From positions 34,541 to 98,540 of the forward strand of contig CAIMUX010000133.1 of assembly GCA_903844735.1 (NCBI GenBank): a DNA stretch of 64,000 nt, written 5' to 3'. Position 1 is the first letter of the stretch. Each line of letters begins with the position of its first letter. The DNA comes from Candidatus Eiseniibacteriota bacterium (lineage in GTDB: Bacteria; Eisenbacteria; RBG-16-71-46; CAIMUX01). Made by a program: the position numbers and the translations under genes. The notes under the pieces are model-generated. The model was not told the origin of the DNA. It ran no database searches and saw only the letters and a list, made by a program, of their open reading frames with translations. Of this stretch, positions 43,910 to 53,050 are shown piece after piece.

Positions 43910-44767
43910 ATGATTTGTCAGCGTTGTGGGGTGCCACTGGCGCCCGACTCGAGATTCTGCCCAAAATGCGGGGCCGCAACCTTGTTCTCCGGGGTGCCTT
44001 CGTATCCACCACCGCTCGCCAACGATCTTTCGGCGCTGACGGGGTGGATCCCGCCCGCCCCCGGCCCGGAGGGGACCGGTATCCCGTCACCCCCGGGCAT
44101 GGTCGGAGACTGCATCCGCACCGGGTGGGCCGTCTTCCAGCGTGAAGGACTTGTCCTCGTCGGGATGTATCTCGTATACACGATTCTGACGGCCGCTCCC
44201 GGCTACACATTTGATCACGTTTTCGGCGACGACCATCCCTTCAACATCACCATCAAGCTCGGCACTGCCGCCTTATCGATGTTCCTCTACCCCGGGTTCA
44301 TCGTGGCGGGCCTGAAGGCGGTCCGCGGCGGCAAGGTCGAGTTCACCGATCTTTTCGCAGGCTTCAGACGCCTCGGCGCGGTGCTGGCATGGAGCGTCCT
44401 CGGAGGCATCGCCACGGCCCTCGGCATGCTCTTTCTTGTCCTACCCGGCATCATCGTGGCGCTGGGGCTTTCGCAGGCCGGCTTCCTCGTCTTTGATCGC
44501 GGGGTGGGAGGCCTCGATAGCCTGAAGGCGAGCTGGAAACTCATGATCGGCTACCGCTGGTCGTTCTTCCTCCTCATGCTCACGCTCGTTGGCATCAACG
44601 TCCTCGGGGCTCTCGCCCTCTGCGTCGGGTTCTTCGTGACGGCACCCCTCACGACGGTCCTCCTGGCGGTCTTTTACGAGCGGGTGAGGCAGTGGAACGG
44701 GGCGGTGTTGACGGGAGGAGGCGCGCTGACGGGTACGGACGAACCACCCGGCGTCACAGCGGGCTGA
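43910..44767 (+). CDS. Zinc-ribbon membrane protein (uncharacterised)
   Basis: 285 residues. An N-terminal zinc ribbon, ICQRCGVPLAPDSRFCPKCG (CxxC-x11-CxxC), is joined by a Pro-rich linker to about five or six membrane helices with Gly-rich segments (TALGMLFLVLPGIIVALGLSQAG, where VLPGI is typical of DUF975/YciC-like glycerophosphoryl-type membrane proteins). ATG 43910 follows GGGAGGTGTTC. Role unknown. Probably a separate unit, 88 bp after the acyl-CoA synthetase. Confidence 0.75.
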   Translation: MICQRCGVPLAPDSRFCPKCGAATLFSGVPSYPPPLANDLSALTGWIPPAPGPEGTGIPSPPGMVGDCIRTGWAVFQREGLVLVGMYLVYTILTAAPGYTFDHVFGDDHPFNITIKLGTAALSMFLYPGFIVAGLKAVRGGKVEFTDLFAGFRRLGAVLAWSVLGGIATALGMLFLVLPGIIVALGLSQAGFLVFDRGVGGLDSLKASWKLMIGYRWSFFLLMLTLVGINVLGALALCVGFFVTAPLTTVLLAVFYERVRQWNGAVLTGGGALTGTDEPPGVTAG

Positions 44768-44893
44768 ACCCCTCCATGCGCACCGTCGGTCCCCGCGTCG
44801 GTGTGCCGACGACGAACCGCGTTCAGAGGATGGGAATCTCCGGGGCCGTGCGGGCCGGGCCGCAGGCATCGTAGTCCGCAGCCCCAGTGGGTT

Positions 44894-45196
44894 CTACACG
44901 TCGCAGATAAGCACCGCCATCGCTCCCACCTTCCCGGGGTTCTTCAGCGTGACGACGGCGTAGTACACCCCGGTCTGCGTGACCTCGACCAAAGCGGCCT
45001 TCCCGCGGGTCACCTGGATCACGCGGCCCTCCGCCGGGAGCATGACCTTGGCTTTCGCGTCGATGTCGCTCTCCAACTGAAACTGAACCCGGGAACCCGA
45101 CTCGACCACCATCGCCGGCGGGGACAACGTGGCGATCTGTTCTCTACGATTGAACCCGATCCGGATCGTGGGGATCTCCAGTTCTTCCATGCTCAT
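44894..45196 (-). CDS. Small beta-rich protein translationally coupled to the kinase
   Basis: 100 residues, all-beta by pattern: alternating hydrophobic strands such as SRVQFQLESD, KVMLPAEGRVIQVTRG and GVYYAVVTLKNPGKVGAMAVLICDV. It resembles a cupredoxin-like or Ig-like sandwich but lacks the usual His/Cys/Met copper ligands, apart from one late cysteine. ATG 45196 overlaps the kinase stop codon (ATGA), so the kinase and this protein are almost certainly made together. No signal peptide, so cytoplasmic. It may be a kinase substrate or modulator; inference only. Confidence 0.7.
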   Translation of the reverse strand: MSMEELEIPTIRIGFNRREQIATLSPPAMVVESGSRVQFQLESDIDAKAKVMLPAEGRVIQVTRGKAALVEVTQTGVYYAVVTLKNPGKVGAMAVLICDV

Positions 45197-47877
45197 CCAC
45201 TACCTTCCCTTCTCCGCGGCTCAGCCGCGTCAACGATCTTCCGGAACTCCGGATCCTTCACCAGCTCCTCCATCGCGGGATCGCGGCTCCACGTCTCGGG
45301 CGAGCAACCCAGGGCTATGGCCCGCCGCACCGCTTCCAACGCCGCCACCCGGTCCCCGAGCACGATGTACGCCGCCGAGACGAGCACCAGCACTTCCGGC
45401 CGGCCCGATCCGGCTTCGAGCGCCCGGCCCGCCATTTCCCGGGCAGCAGTGGTCTCATGCACCTCCGCATGGTATTGCGCCAGCAGCGCCGGCACCATCG
45501 GGTCGCTACGGTTGACCGCCCACTCTCCCTCCGCCAACACGATGGCCCGGCGGTACGCGCTATCCGCCGCGGCTTCGCGCCGTTCGATCTGCCGATACGT
45601 TGCCCCCAGGTTCCCCCACACCCGGCAGTCGTGGTCATCGAGGACCAGCGCCCGTTCGTACGTCCGCGCAGCATCGGCATAGCGGCGCTGCGAGCGATAG
45701 AGAGTGGCCAGGTTGGCATAGGCACGGTACCCGGGCTTGATGCGAAGCGACCGTTCATAGGAGGCGATCGCCTCGGTGTCACGACCCAGCTCCTGCTGGA
45801 CAACCCCGAGGTTGACATGCCCGCGCGCGTTGTCGGGCGTCAGGGCGATGACCTGTTCGAAAGAGCGCCGCGCCTCATCGAGTCGCCCGTGCGCGCGGTA
45901 GAACACGCCGAGCTTGCTCCACGGCGACCAGTCCCCGGGACGGACCGCGATGGCATCACGGAACGTGCGCTCTGCCGCGTCGAGGTCTCCCTGCGTCTCC
46001 TGGGCCTTGGCCAATCCGACGAACGCCTCGCTGCTGCGCGGGTTGATCTCCAGGGCACGTCGAAACTCCTCGGCGGCCAGGGAAGACTCGCCGGTCCCCT
46101 GCTCGATGGTGCCAAGCGCGATGTGGACCTCCGCAAGCTGCGGCGCCAGAGCAAGCGCCTTGCGTGCGCTCTCCTCGGCGCGGGCCGCCCACGACGGATC
46201 GCGGCTGTCCTCGAAGAGCTTCCAGAAAGTCTGGGCCAGGCCCGCCTCGGCTAGGGCGAAGCCGGGGTCGGCCGCGAGGGCCTTCCGGAAGAGCTCGACG
46301 GCAACCATGCGGTCCTCCGTCTCCCCCGGCCGCTGCAGGTACCCGCGTCCCTGGAGGTAATAATCGTAGGCGGTGACATCGGAAGTAGGACGCGTCTCCA
46401 ACGGCCCCGTGGCCACGCGGTGCATGTGCCGGGCCAGGGCCTTCGCCACTCCGGCAGTAACCTTGTCCTGCAGAGCGAAGAGATCCTCGGCGCTCCCCTC
46501 CGCAATGGCACCTCCCAGGATGGCGCCGCCTTTTCGCTCCACCACCCGGCAAGTAATCCGCAGCTCGTCGCGCGAGCGCTGCACCGTGCCCTCAAGCAGA
46601 AACGGCGTGCCCGGATCTGAGGCGGAAGCTACCACCTGGATCCCGGGCACCTCCGCGAGCCGGGTCTGGATCGCCTCGGTCAGCCCAAGGGCGAAGACAG
46701 TATCGCTCGATGCCGGACTGAGGCTCCGGAACGGCTCCACGACGAGGTACAACGCAGCGGACTGGGCGACAGACGAAGGCGGCCGCCAGACGCGCGCCGC
46801 GATCAGGCAGGCGACGACAACGATCGCCGAAACCGACAGCCACCCGAGAGCACGCGCCGACGGCCGACGGGTTCGGACCTCGGGCACGGCCCCGGGGGCC
46901 GCGGCCGCGAGGACCCGGAGAGTATCGAGCAGCTTCTGCGGTGATGCGCAGCGCGCGGCGGGATCCTTCTCCAGCAGATGCATGACGAGTGCGTCGATTT
47001 CCGGCGGCACGCCGGAGTTGTGGGAGCTCGGCGGCGGCGGTGTCTCGTGAAGGATCGCGGCCAGCGTCGCGGGCGGCGTCGCACGGCGGAACGGATGCCG
47101 CGCTGTCAGCATCTCGTAGAAGATGATCCCGAGCGCAAAAAGATCCGTGCGAGCATCAGGCTCGGCGCCACGGATTCGTTCGGGAGCCAGATAGGTGAGG
47201 GTTCCTTCGAGGAGGACCCGGCCCGAGGAGGGATCCGATTCCGATGGGGAAGCGTCGGCCGCCCTCCGGTCGGCCGCCGTCGCGGTGCTCGCCCCCGGCA
47301 CCTCGGTGATTCCCACGGTTTCATCCAGATCGATCGCGACGGTAGCCTCGTCCCACCGACAGGCCTCAGCATGCCGGCAGGCCAGTCCGAAGTCGAGGAT
47401 GCGGGGACGCCCCGCCGCGGTGACGAGAATGTTCTCGGGCTTGAGATCACAGTGGACGATTCCGCTCGCCGCCGCCGCGGCCAGCGCGCCGGCGCAATCC
47501 TCAGCGAATTCCAGAAACCCAGGCAACTCCGCCTGCCTGCCCAGTCGATCCCGAAGGCGCGATCCTTCGACGAATTCCTCTACCAGAAACCCCTCGCCGT
47601 CGTGCTCGAAGACATCGTGGATCGCCACGATGGCGGGATGTCGCAACGCAGACGCGGCCCGAGCCTCGCGCAGAAGGTGATCCCAGCGTCCGCGGTCGTC
47701 GGCGAAGCCGGCGACGAGGCGTTTCAGAGCGACCCAGCGGCGGAGCGAGGGGTCCCAGGCTTTGTACACCTGCCCCGTGCCCCCAAAGCCCAGGAGCTGT
47801 CGGATCTCGTAGCGCCCGACGGTCCGCCCCGCGAGCTCTGCCGGCCAATCGGCTCCGGATGATGGGTCGCTTCCCAC
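45193..47877 (-). CDS. Eukaryotic-like Ser/Thr protein kinase with membrane helix, TolB/FlgO-like domain and TPRs
   Basis: 894 residues. Kinase domain about 23-320: Gly-loop LGFGGTGQVYKA, Lys52, catalytic loop VHCDLKPEN (HCD instead of HRD), DFG at 162-164 and APE at 231-233. The DFG-to-APE segment is about 67 residues, twice normal, because of a Ser/Ala/Asp-rich insertion. One membrane helix at about 350-370 is followed by a domain like the TolB N-domain (SSDTVFALGLTEAIQTRLAEVPGIQVV) and at least seven TPRs to the end. GTG 47877 follows GGAGGGACC. It lies 26 bp after the multiheme cytochrome gene and overlaps the small beta protein. Substrates unknown; the output probably runs through TPR partners. 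Confidence 0.92.
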   Translation of the reverse strand: MGSDPSSGADWPAELAGRTVGRYEIRQLLGFGGTGQVYKAWDPSLRRWVALKRLVAGFADDRGRWDHLLREARAASALRHPAIVAIHDVFEHDGEGFLVEEFVEGSRLRDRLGRQAELPGFLEFAEDCAGALAAAAASGIVHCDLKPENILVTAAGRPRILDFGLACRHAEACRWDEATVAIDLDETVGITEVPGASTATAADRRAADASPSESDPSSGRVLLEGTLTYLAPERIRGAEPDARTDLFALGIIFYEMLTARHPFRRATPPATLAAILHETPPPPSSHNSGVPPEIDALVMHLLEKDPAARCASPQKLLDTLRVLAAAAPGAVPEVRTRRPSARALGWLSVSAIVVVACLIAARVWRPPSSVAQSAALYLVVEPFRSLSPASSDTVFALGLTEAIQTRLAEVPGIQVVASASDPGTPFLLEGTVQRSRDELRITCRVVERKGGAILGGAIAEGSAEDLFALQDKVTAGVAKALARHMHRVATGPLETRPTSDVTAYDYYLQGRGYLQRPGETEDRMVAVELFRKALAADPGFALAEAGLAQTFWKLFEDSRDPSWAARAEESARKALALAPQLAEVHIALGTIEQGTGESSLAAEEFRRALEINPRSSEAFVGLAKAQETQGDLDAAERTFRDAIAVRPGDWSPWSKLGVFYRAHGRLDEARRSFEQVIALTPDNARGHVNLGVVQQELGRDTEAIASYERSLRIKPGYRAYANLATLYRSQRRYADAARTYERALVLDDHDCRVWGNLGATYRQIERREAAADSAYRRAIVLAEGEWAVNRSDPMVPALLAQYHAEVHETTAAREMAGRALEAGSGRPEVLVLVSAAYIVLGDRVAALEAVRRAIALGCSPETWSRDPAMEELVKDPEFRKIVDAAEPRRREGSG

Positions 47878-47903
47878 GGTCCCTCCGGGAACTCCTGCCA
47901 GCG

Positions 47904-49070
47904 CTACCTTCCCGTCACGGCATCCGTCTCGTGGATTTCCTCAGCTTTGGCGCGGAGCTCGGCCAGTGTCTTGGTGCTGAAGCCCCCGCCAACCCCCGAA
48001 GCGTCCTGGTGGCAGGAGTAGCATGCGTAGTCGAGCGTCACTCCGTAGCCCTGCTTCACATAGGTACTGATGCCCACCGGCTCGAACATGCCGGCCTGAC
48101 CCTCGACCCCTTCGTGGATCTTGAAGATGTGGGTCCGCACGTCGCCCTGGTACTTGTTGACGGACCGGGCCGACAGGGTGGCGCGGCTCATGTGACAGTC
48201 GACGCAGTTCGGGCTGACGCCGCCACCCCGATGGTTCACCACTTGATTCGGATGGCAGCCCGGGCTCTTGCAGTCCCTGACGATGCCGCCGACCTGGCCC
48301 CGACGGATACCCTTGTGCGGATCGTGACATTTTGTGCACTTCATGCCTGCATGGGCGCCATCCAGCTTGCCGCCCAGTTTTTTCTCCTCGAACTGCTCGT
48401 GATTGTCAATGAAAGTTCCCGTAGCGATGATGCGGGTCAGCCCCGCGTCGCGCGAGTGGCATCGGACGCAGGCGAGCGCACTGTCGTCGCGAACGATGTT
48501 GTTGACGGACGGACTCTGCGCGTGAAGCTTCCCCATGCCGTGGCAAGCCTCGCACTGCACTCCGGGCTCGGGTAGAGCACCGTTCGTCTGGTCGGGACCG
48601 GTGAAGTGGCAGCGAAAGCAGGCGTAGTCGTATGGCGTCGGCTCGTCGACAGAATAGGCAGCCCAAGCCCCCTGCCCGAACTGAGTGGTCGGGACATCAT
48701 ATTGTGCGTTCTCCCCGACCACGACCTGCATATCGGTCGTGACGAAGCGGGCCTTCCAGCCCCACCCCCCGAGAACATACTTGATGTCGGCCCAGGCTTT
48801 GCCCTCGGGAGGGTTGTCCGGAAGATCGGGCGGTGCACTCGGCCTCTGCCCGTTGACGACAGTAACCATGCCGGGATGCAGGGAGGCCCCGACAACAGAG
48901 GCGATATCGGCGTGGCAGGTGGCGCAGGCGGCAGCCCCGACGTAGGCATTTTCCTCCGATGGCGGAGACAGAGGCTTCGCGCCCGGCTCCTTCTCATCCG
49001 CACACCCTATCCCGAGGATCGGGGCGATCGCCAGGAATCCGACAAGGACCAGGCGGGCCAGGCTCTTCAT
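47904..49070 (-). CDS. Multiheme cytochrome c lipoprotein (about eight heme sites)
   Basis: 388 residues. A signal with a lipoprotein-like box (ILGIGC) is followed by heme motifs CATCH, CFRCH, CEACH, CVRCH, CTKCH, CVDCH and CYSCH, plus one variant CKSPGCH (C-x4-CH). That is eight possible hemes with the spacing of cytochrome c554 / octaheme-like electron carriers. Extra His residues between motifs supply distal ligands. ATG 49070 has GGAGGAGG 4 nt upstream. It is the first gene of a three-gene unit with the Ser/Thr kinase and the small beta protein, an unusual pairing. The electron donor and acceptor are not identified in the window. Confidence 0.9.
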   Translation of the reverse strand: MKSLARLVLVGFLAIAPILGIGCADEKEPGAKPLSPPSEENAYVGAAACATCHADIASVVGASLHPGMVTVVNGQRPSAPPDLPDNPPEGKAWADIKYVLGGWGWKARFVTTDMQVVVGENAQYDVPTTQFGQGAWAAYSVDEPTPYDYACFRCHFTGPDQTNGALPEPGVQCEACHGMGKLHAQSPSVNNIVRDDSALACVRCHSRDAGLTRIIATGTFIDNHEQFEEKKLGGKLDGAHAGMKCTKCHDPHKGIRRGQVGGIVRDCKSPGCHPNQVVNHRGGGVSPNCVDCHMSRATLSARSVNKYQGDVRTHIFKIHEGVEGQAGMFEPVGISTYVKQGYGVTLDYACYSCHQDASGVGGGFSTKTLAELRAKAEEIHETDAVTGR

Positions 49071-49300
49071 GTTGCCTCCTCCGGCCGACCCGGCGTCCGG
49101 GCCGGATCCGCACACCAAGACTCTCCATGCATCTATGCAGACCGAGCGATGACAGACTAAACAACTCGGTGAACGTCGGGCAAATTCTTTCTCGGCGGGT
49201 CCTTTCTCGGCCGGCCGAGAGAACAGCGGCAGAAACCTCGACGAGGCGGCATAGAACACGCCGCCGGGGGGGGGAAGGGGCGCCTTCCCGGCACCCACCG

Positions 49301-49319
49301 GTTGCGGTACACTGCCACT
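49301..49319 (+). promoter_or_regulatory. 19-bp motif upstream of fabH, shared with the acyl-CoA synthetase region
   Basis: GTTGCGGTACACTGCCACT, 18 of 19 identical to 41792-41810. TACACT lies 47 bp before the fabH ATG, a good distance for a -10. Confidence 0.5.
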
Positions 49320-49360
49320 CTCGCGGAAGCGAGCCGGATCGACGGGACGAGGGAGGTTTC

Positions 49361-50353
49361 ATGCACGCAAAGTTTGCAGGGGTCGGTCACTTCGTGCCGG
49401 AGCGGGTGGTGACCAACCACGATCTGGCGTCGCTCATGGACACGACCGACTCATGGATCGTCGAACGGACCGGAATCAGCGAACGCAGGTTCGTGCGCGA
49501 AGGACAGGGAACCTCGGAAATGGGCGAGCAGGCAGCCCGCGCGGCCATGAAGATGGCCGGGGTCACGCCGTCCGACCTCGACTTCATTATTTTCGCCACC
49601 CTCTCCCCGGACTACATGTTTCCCGGATGCGGCGTGCTCCTGCAGAATCGGCTCGGCTGCGCCACGATCGGGGCGCTCGACGTACGGACCCAGTGCACCG
49701 GGTTCATCTACGGACTGGCTGTGGCGGACGCTTTCATTCGGATGGGGATGTACAAACGGATCCTCCTCGTCGGCGCGGAGACCCAGTCGATGGGGCTCGA
49801 CCTCACCACCCGCGGCCGCGACATCGCGGTCATCTTCGGGGACGGCGCCGGGGCGGCCGTGCTCGTCCCGAGCGAGGACGACGGCCCCGGCGTGATGGAG
49901 ACGATTCTTCACTCGGAGGGAAGCCACGCCAAAGAACTCTGGATGGAAGTACCGACGTGCCTCGTCCCCACCACCAGGACCCCGGAGCTGGTGGCCGAAG
50001 GACGTCATTTCCCGCAGATGAACGGTCGCGAGGTCTTCCGCCACGCTACCCGCCGCTTCGTGGAGGCGGTGGATGAAGTCCTTGAGCGCGTGGGCAAGAC
50101 CCGCGACGACGTCGATCTCATCGTACCCCACCAGGCGAACAAGCGGATCTCCGACGCGGTGGGAGAGAGGCTCGGCATCCCCCCCGCCCGGATCGTCCAG
50201 AATGTCCAGCGCTTCGGCAACACCACGGCGGCGTCGATCCCCATCGCCCTGAGCGAAGCGCTGCAGGAAGGAAGGGTGCAACCCGGGCACTTGCTCGTCC
50301 TGGTCGCCTTCGGCTCGGGGTTCACCTGGGGCGCCTCCGCGGTGCGGTGGTAG
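49361..50353 (+). CDS. fabH: 3-oxoacyl-ACP synthase III (FabH)
   Basis: 330 residues. Starts fatty-acid synthesis by condensing acetyl-CoA with malonyl-ACP. Catalytic triad: Cys in [10 protein letters not shown], His in VPHQANKRI, Asn in [10 protein letters not shown]. The family start [32 protein letters not shown] is intact. Compared with E. coli FabH it has a longer lid segment ([17 protein letters not shown] onward), typical of variants from several non-proteobacterial phyla. ATG 49361 follows GAGGGAGGTTTC. The end overlaps copA by 7 bp, so the two are cotranscribed, though they are functionally unrelated. Confidence 0.94.
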   Translation: MHAKFAGVGHFVPERVVTNHDLASLMDTTDSWIVERTGISERRFVREGQGTSEMGEQAARAAMKMAGVTPSDLDFIIFATLSPDYMFPGCGVLLQNRLGCATIGALDVRTQCTGFIYGLAVADAFIRMGMYKRILLVGAETQSMGLDLTTRGRDIAVIFGDGAGAAVLVPSEDDGPGVMETILHSEGSHAKELWMEVPTCLVPTTRTPELVAEGRHFPQMNGREVFRHATRRFVEAVDEVLERVGKTRDDVDLIVPHQANKRISDAVGERLGIPPARIVQNVQRFGNTTAASIPIALSEALQEGRVQPGHLLVLVAFGSGFTWGASAVRW

Positions 50354-52905
50354 TGGACCTATCCAGGGCGGAGATCCGCGTCGGCGGGATGCACTGCGCC
50401 GCCTGTGTGGCGAGGGTGGAACGCGGGCTTCTCAAGATCCCGGGGGTCACGACCGCCGTGGTCAATCTCGCCACGGAACGTGCCACCGTGGAATTCGACG
50501 CCACGCTGATCAAAGCGGAGACGATTGAGACAGCGATCCGACATACCGGCTACGAAGTCATTCCGATCGCCGACGACAACGCGGATGCCGAGGATGAAGA
50601 ACGTTTCCTTCGTCGGCGCGAGGGGGCGAGGATCTTCCGCCGGTTCGTCTTTGCCGCGACCCTGGGCGGGCTTGTCTTCCTGGGCGGGCATCAGCACTGG
50701 TTGCCATTCGTCCCCGGGTTCCTGGCAGACCCGCGGCTGCTGTTCGCCTTGACCCTGCCGGTGCAACTCTGGTCAGGGGCGGAGTTCTACTACGGTGCCT
50801 GGTCGGCCCTGCGCGCCCGCACCGCCGACATGAACACCCTGGTCGCTCTGGGAACCACCGCCGCCTTCTTGCAGAGCACGGTGGTCACCTTTCGGCCGGG
50901 CCTTCTCCCCGCCGAGTACGCGGCATCCGGGGGGCACGGCGGTGTGGGTGGGGCTCACCCGGCGATCTACTTCGAGACTTCGGCGGTGATCATAGCCCTG
51001 GTTCTGCTGGGCCGCTGGTTGGAGGCGCGGGCCCGCGCCCGCACGGGTGAGGCGATCCGCACACTCATTGGCCTGCAGCCACGCACGACGCGTGTGGTCC
51101 GCTTCGACCTCGAGGTCGATGTCCCGACCCGGGAGGTTCGCCTCGGGGACATCGTGTTGGTCCGCCCCGGCGAGCGAATCCCGGTCGACGGCGAGGTCAC
51201 CGAGGGGCGCTCTTCGGTCGACGAGTCGATGCTCACCGGTGAGCCGATGCCGGTGGAGAAGGGGCCCGGCGACCCGGTGACCGGCGCCACTCTCAATGGG
51301 AACGGATCGTTTCGCTTCCGGGCCGCGCGCGTCGGCTCTGACACGGTGCTCGCCCAGGTCATCCGGCTCGTCCGCTCGGCTCAAGGTTCCAAGGCGCCGG
51401 TGCAGCGGCTGGCCGACCGGATCGCGGCCATCTTCGTTCCCGTGGTGTTGGGAATCGCGATCCTTACCTTCGCCCTCTGGGTGCTGCTGGCTCACGCACC
51501 GGCGCAGGCACTCGTGAGCTTCGTCGCGGTACTCATCATCGCCTGCCCATGTGCGTTGGGGTTGGCCACGCCAACGGCGATCATGGTCGGCTCGGGCCGC
51601 GGGGCCGAGGCCGGGATCCTCGTGCGCAGCGCCGGTGGCCTAGAGCTGGCTCACCGCATCCGCACGGTCGTCTTCGACAAGACAGGAACTCTCACCGTCG
51701 GCAAGCCGGAGGTGACCGAGGTGGAGGTCGCGGTGGATCGCTCGGGTGGCGCCGCGACAGCGGCAAGCGAACCGCTTGCACACGGGACGGCCACCGATCC
51801 GGCGGATAAGCACCGTCGCCCGGGGACGGCCGCCGACCCGGCGGGCGAGATCCGTGAATCCGCGGCCGCATACGGCGTAGGCATCATCGCGGAACTCTCC
51901 CCCGACAGCCTGCTGCGCCTCGCCGCCGCCGCCGAGCGCGGGAGCGAGCACCCACTCGGGGAATCGATCGTGGCAGCCTCTCGCGCGCGCGGAATCGAGG
52001 TCCCCACAGCGGGCGACTTCGAGGCGTTTCCCGGCGGGGGCATCGCTGCCCGGGTGGAGGATCGGCCTGGCGCCGTGCACATGGTGCTCCTAGGAAACGA
52101 ACGGTTTCTTGAAGGGAGAGGCGTCGACTTGACCGGGGCCCGGGTCAGGTTCAGCGAGTCGGGGACGCTCGGAGACACCGCCCAGCCGGAACCAGCCACG
52201 CTTCGCAATACCGGCTCAGCGGTCGGGCCCGACGACCAGCCGGCAGGCCTGGTTCTGCTTACCCGGCGGCTCGAGGCTCTGGCATCCGCCGGCCGAACCC
52301 CGATGCTCGTCGCCATCGACGGCCTTTTCGCCGGTCTCATCGCCGTGTCCGATCGGCTGAAACCCGGCGCGGTCGAGGCTGTGCGCGAGCTCAAGGGCCT
52401 CGGCTGCGACGTGATCATGCTCACCGGCGACCACCTGCGCACCGCGGAAACCATCGCGCGCGAGGCTGGTATCGCCCGGGTCATCGCCGATGTCCTGCCG
52501 GGCGACAAGGCCGCGTCGATACGCGAACTGCGCGCGAGCGGCCGAGCCGTGGCCATGGTCGGCGACGGGATCAACGACGCGCCCGCGCTTGCCGAGGCCG
52601 ACCTCGGCATCGCCCTCGGCACCGGCACCGACATCGCCATGGAAGCGGCCGAGGTGACGCTTCTGCGCGGCGACCTCGCAGGCGTGGCGCGCACTCTGCG
52701 TCTCGGGCGGGCGGTCATGCGCACCATCCGCCAGAATCTCTTCTGGGCGTTTGCTTTCAATGTCGTGGGGATTCCGGTAGCCGCGGGTGCCCTCTACCCG
52801 ACATTCCACCTGCTGCTGAACCCGGTGGTCGCCTCGGCGGCGATGGCCTTGAGTTCCGTCACGGTTGTGAGCAACTCGCTTCGGCTGAAGCGGGCGAAAG
52901 TCTGA
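50347..52905 (+). CDS. copA: Copper/heavy-metal P1B-type ATPase (CopA)
   Basis: 852 residues. Exports Cu+ (or a related ion) using ATP. N-terminal heavy-metal domain [12 protein letters not shown], eight membrane helices, CPC motif in [13 protein letters not shown], phosphorylation site DKTGTLT at 444, HP locus [10 protein letters not shown], and hinge [10 protein letters not shown]. Two Ala/Gly/Pro-rich insertions interrupt the cytoplasmic headpiece (about 466-514 and 602-633), adding about 80 residues. GTG 50347 overlaps the fabH stop; a second GTG two codons on is possible. The second metal site residues near the C-terminus ([17 protein letters not shown]) support the Cu+ group. Confidence 0.93.
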   Translation: MVVDLSRAEIRVGGMHCAACVARVERGLLKIPGVTTAVVNLATERATVEFDATLIKAETIETAIRHTGYEVIPIADDNADAEDEERFLRRREGARIFRRFVFAATLGGLVFLGGHQHWLPFVPGFLADPRLLFALTLPVQLWSGAEFYYGAWSALRARTADMNTLVALGTTAAFLQSTVVTFRPGLLPAEYAASGGHGGVGGAHPAIYFETSAVIIALVLLGRWLEARARARTGEAIRTLIGLQPRTTRVVRFDLEVDVPTREVRLGDIVLVRPGERIPVDGEVTEGRSSVDESMLTGEPMPVEKGPGDPVTGATLNGNGSFRFRAARVGSDTVLAQVIRLVRSAQGSKAPVQRLADRIAAIFVPVVLGIAILTFALWVLLAHAPAQALVSFVAVLIIACPCALGLATPTAIMVGSGRGAEAGILVRSAGGLELAHRIRTVVFDKTGTLTVGKPEVTEVEVAVDRSGGAATAASEPLAHGTATDPADKHRRPGTAADPAGEIRESAAAYGVGIIAELSPDSLLRLAAAAERGSEHPLGESIVAASRARGIEVPTAGDFEAFPGGGIAARVEDRPGAVHMVLLGNERFLEGRGVDLTGARVRFSESGTLGDTAQPEPATLRNTGSAVGPDDQPAGLVLLTRRLEALASAGRTPMLVAIDGLFAGLIAVSDRLKPGAVEAVRELKGLGCDVIMLTGDHLRTAETIAREAGIARVIADVLPGDKAASIRELRASGRAVAMVGDGINDAPALAEADLGIALGTGTDIAMEAAEVTLLRGDLAGVARTLRLGRAVMRTIRQNLFWAFAFNVVGIPVAAGALYPTFHLLLNPVVASAAMALSSVTVVSNSLRLKRAKV

Positions 52906-52980
52906 CATGCGCTCCGGCATCTGCTGCGAAAGATCCGGCGCGAAGGGTCTGACACGAGAGATCTGACACGAAACGTCCGC

Positions 52981-53022
52981 GACGAAGTGTCAGAGACGAA
53001 GGGTCGGGGACGAAGGGTCGGG
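52981..53022 (+). repeat. 14-bp tandem repeat, three copies
   Basis: GACGAAGTGTCAGA, then GACGAAGGGTCGGG twice, just before the ribosome site of the next gene. Partial copies (GCGAAGGGTCTGACACGA) lie upstream from about 52939. Confidence 0.65.
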
Positions 53023-53050
53023 GACGGGACGACCGCGACGGGAGGACGGA

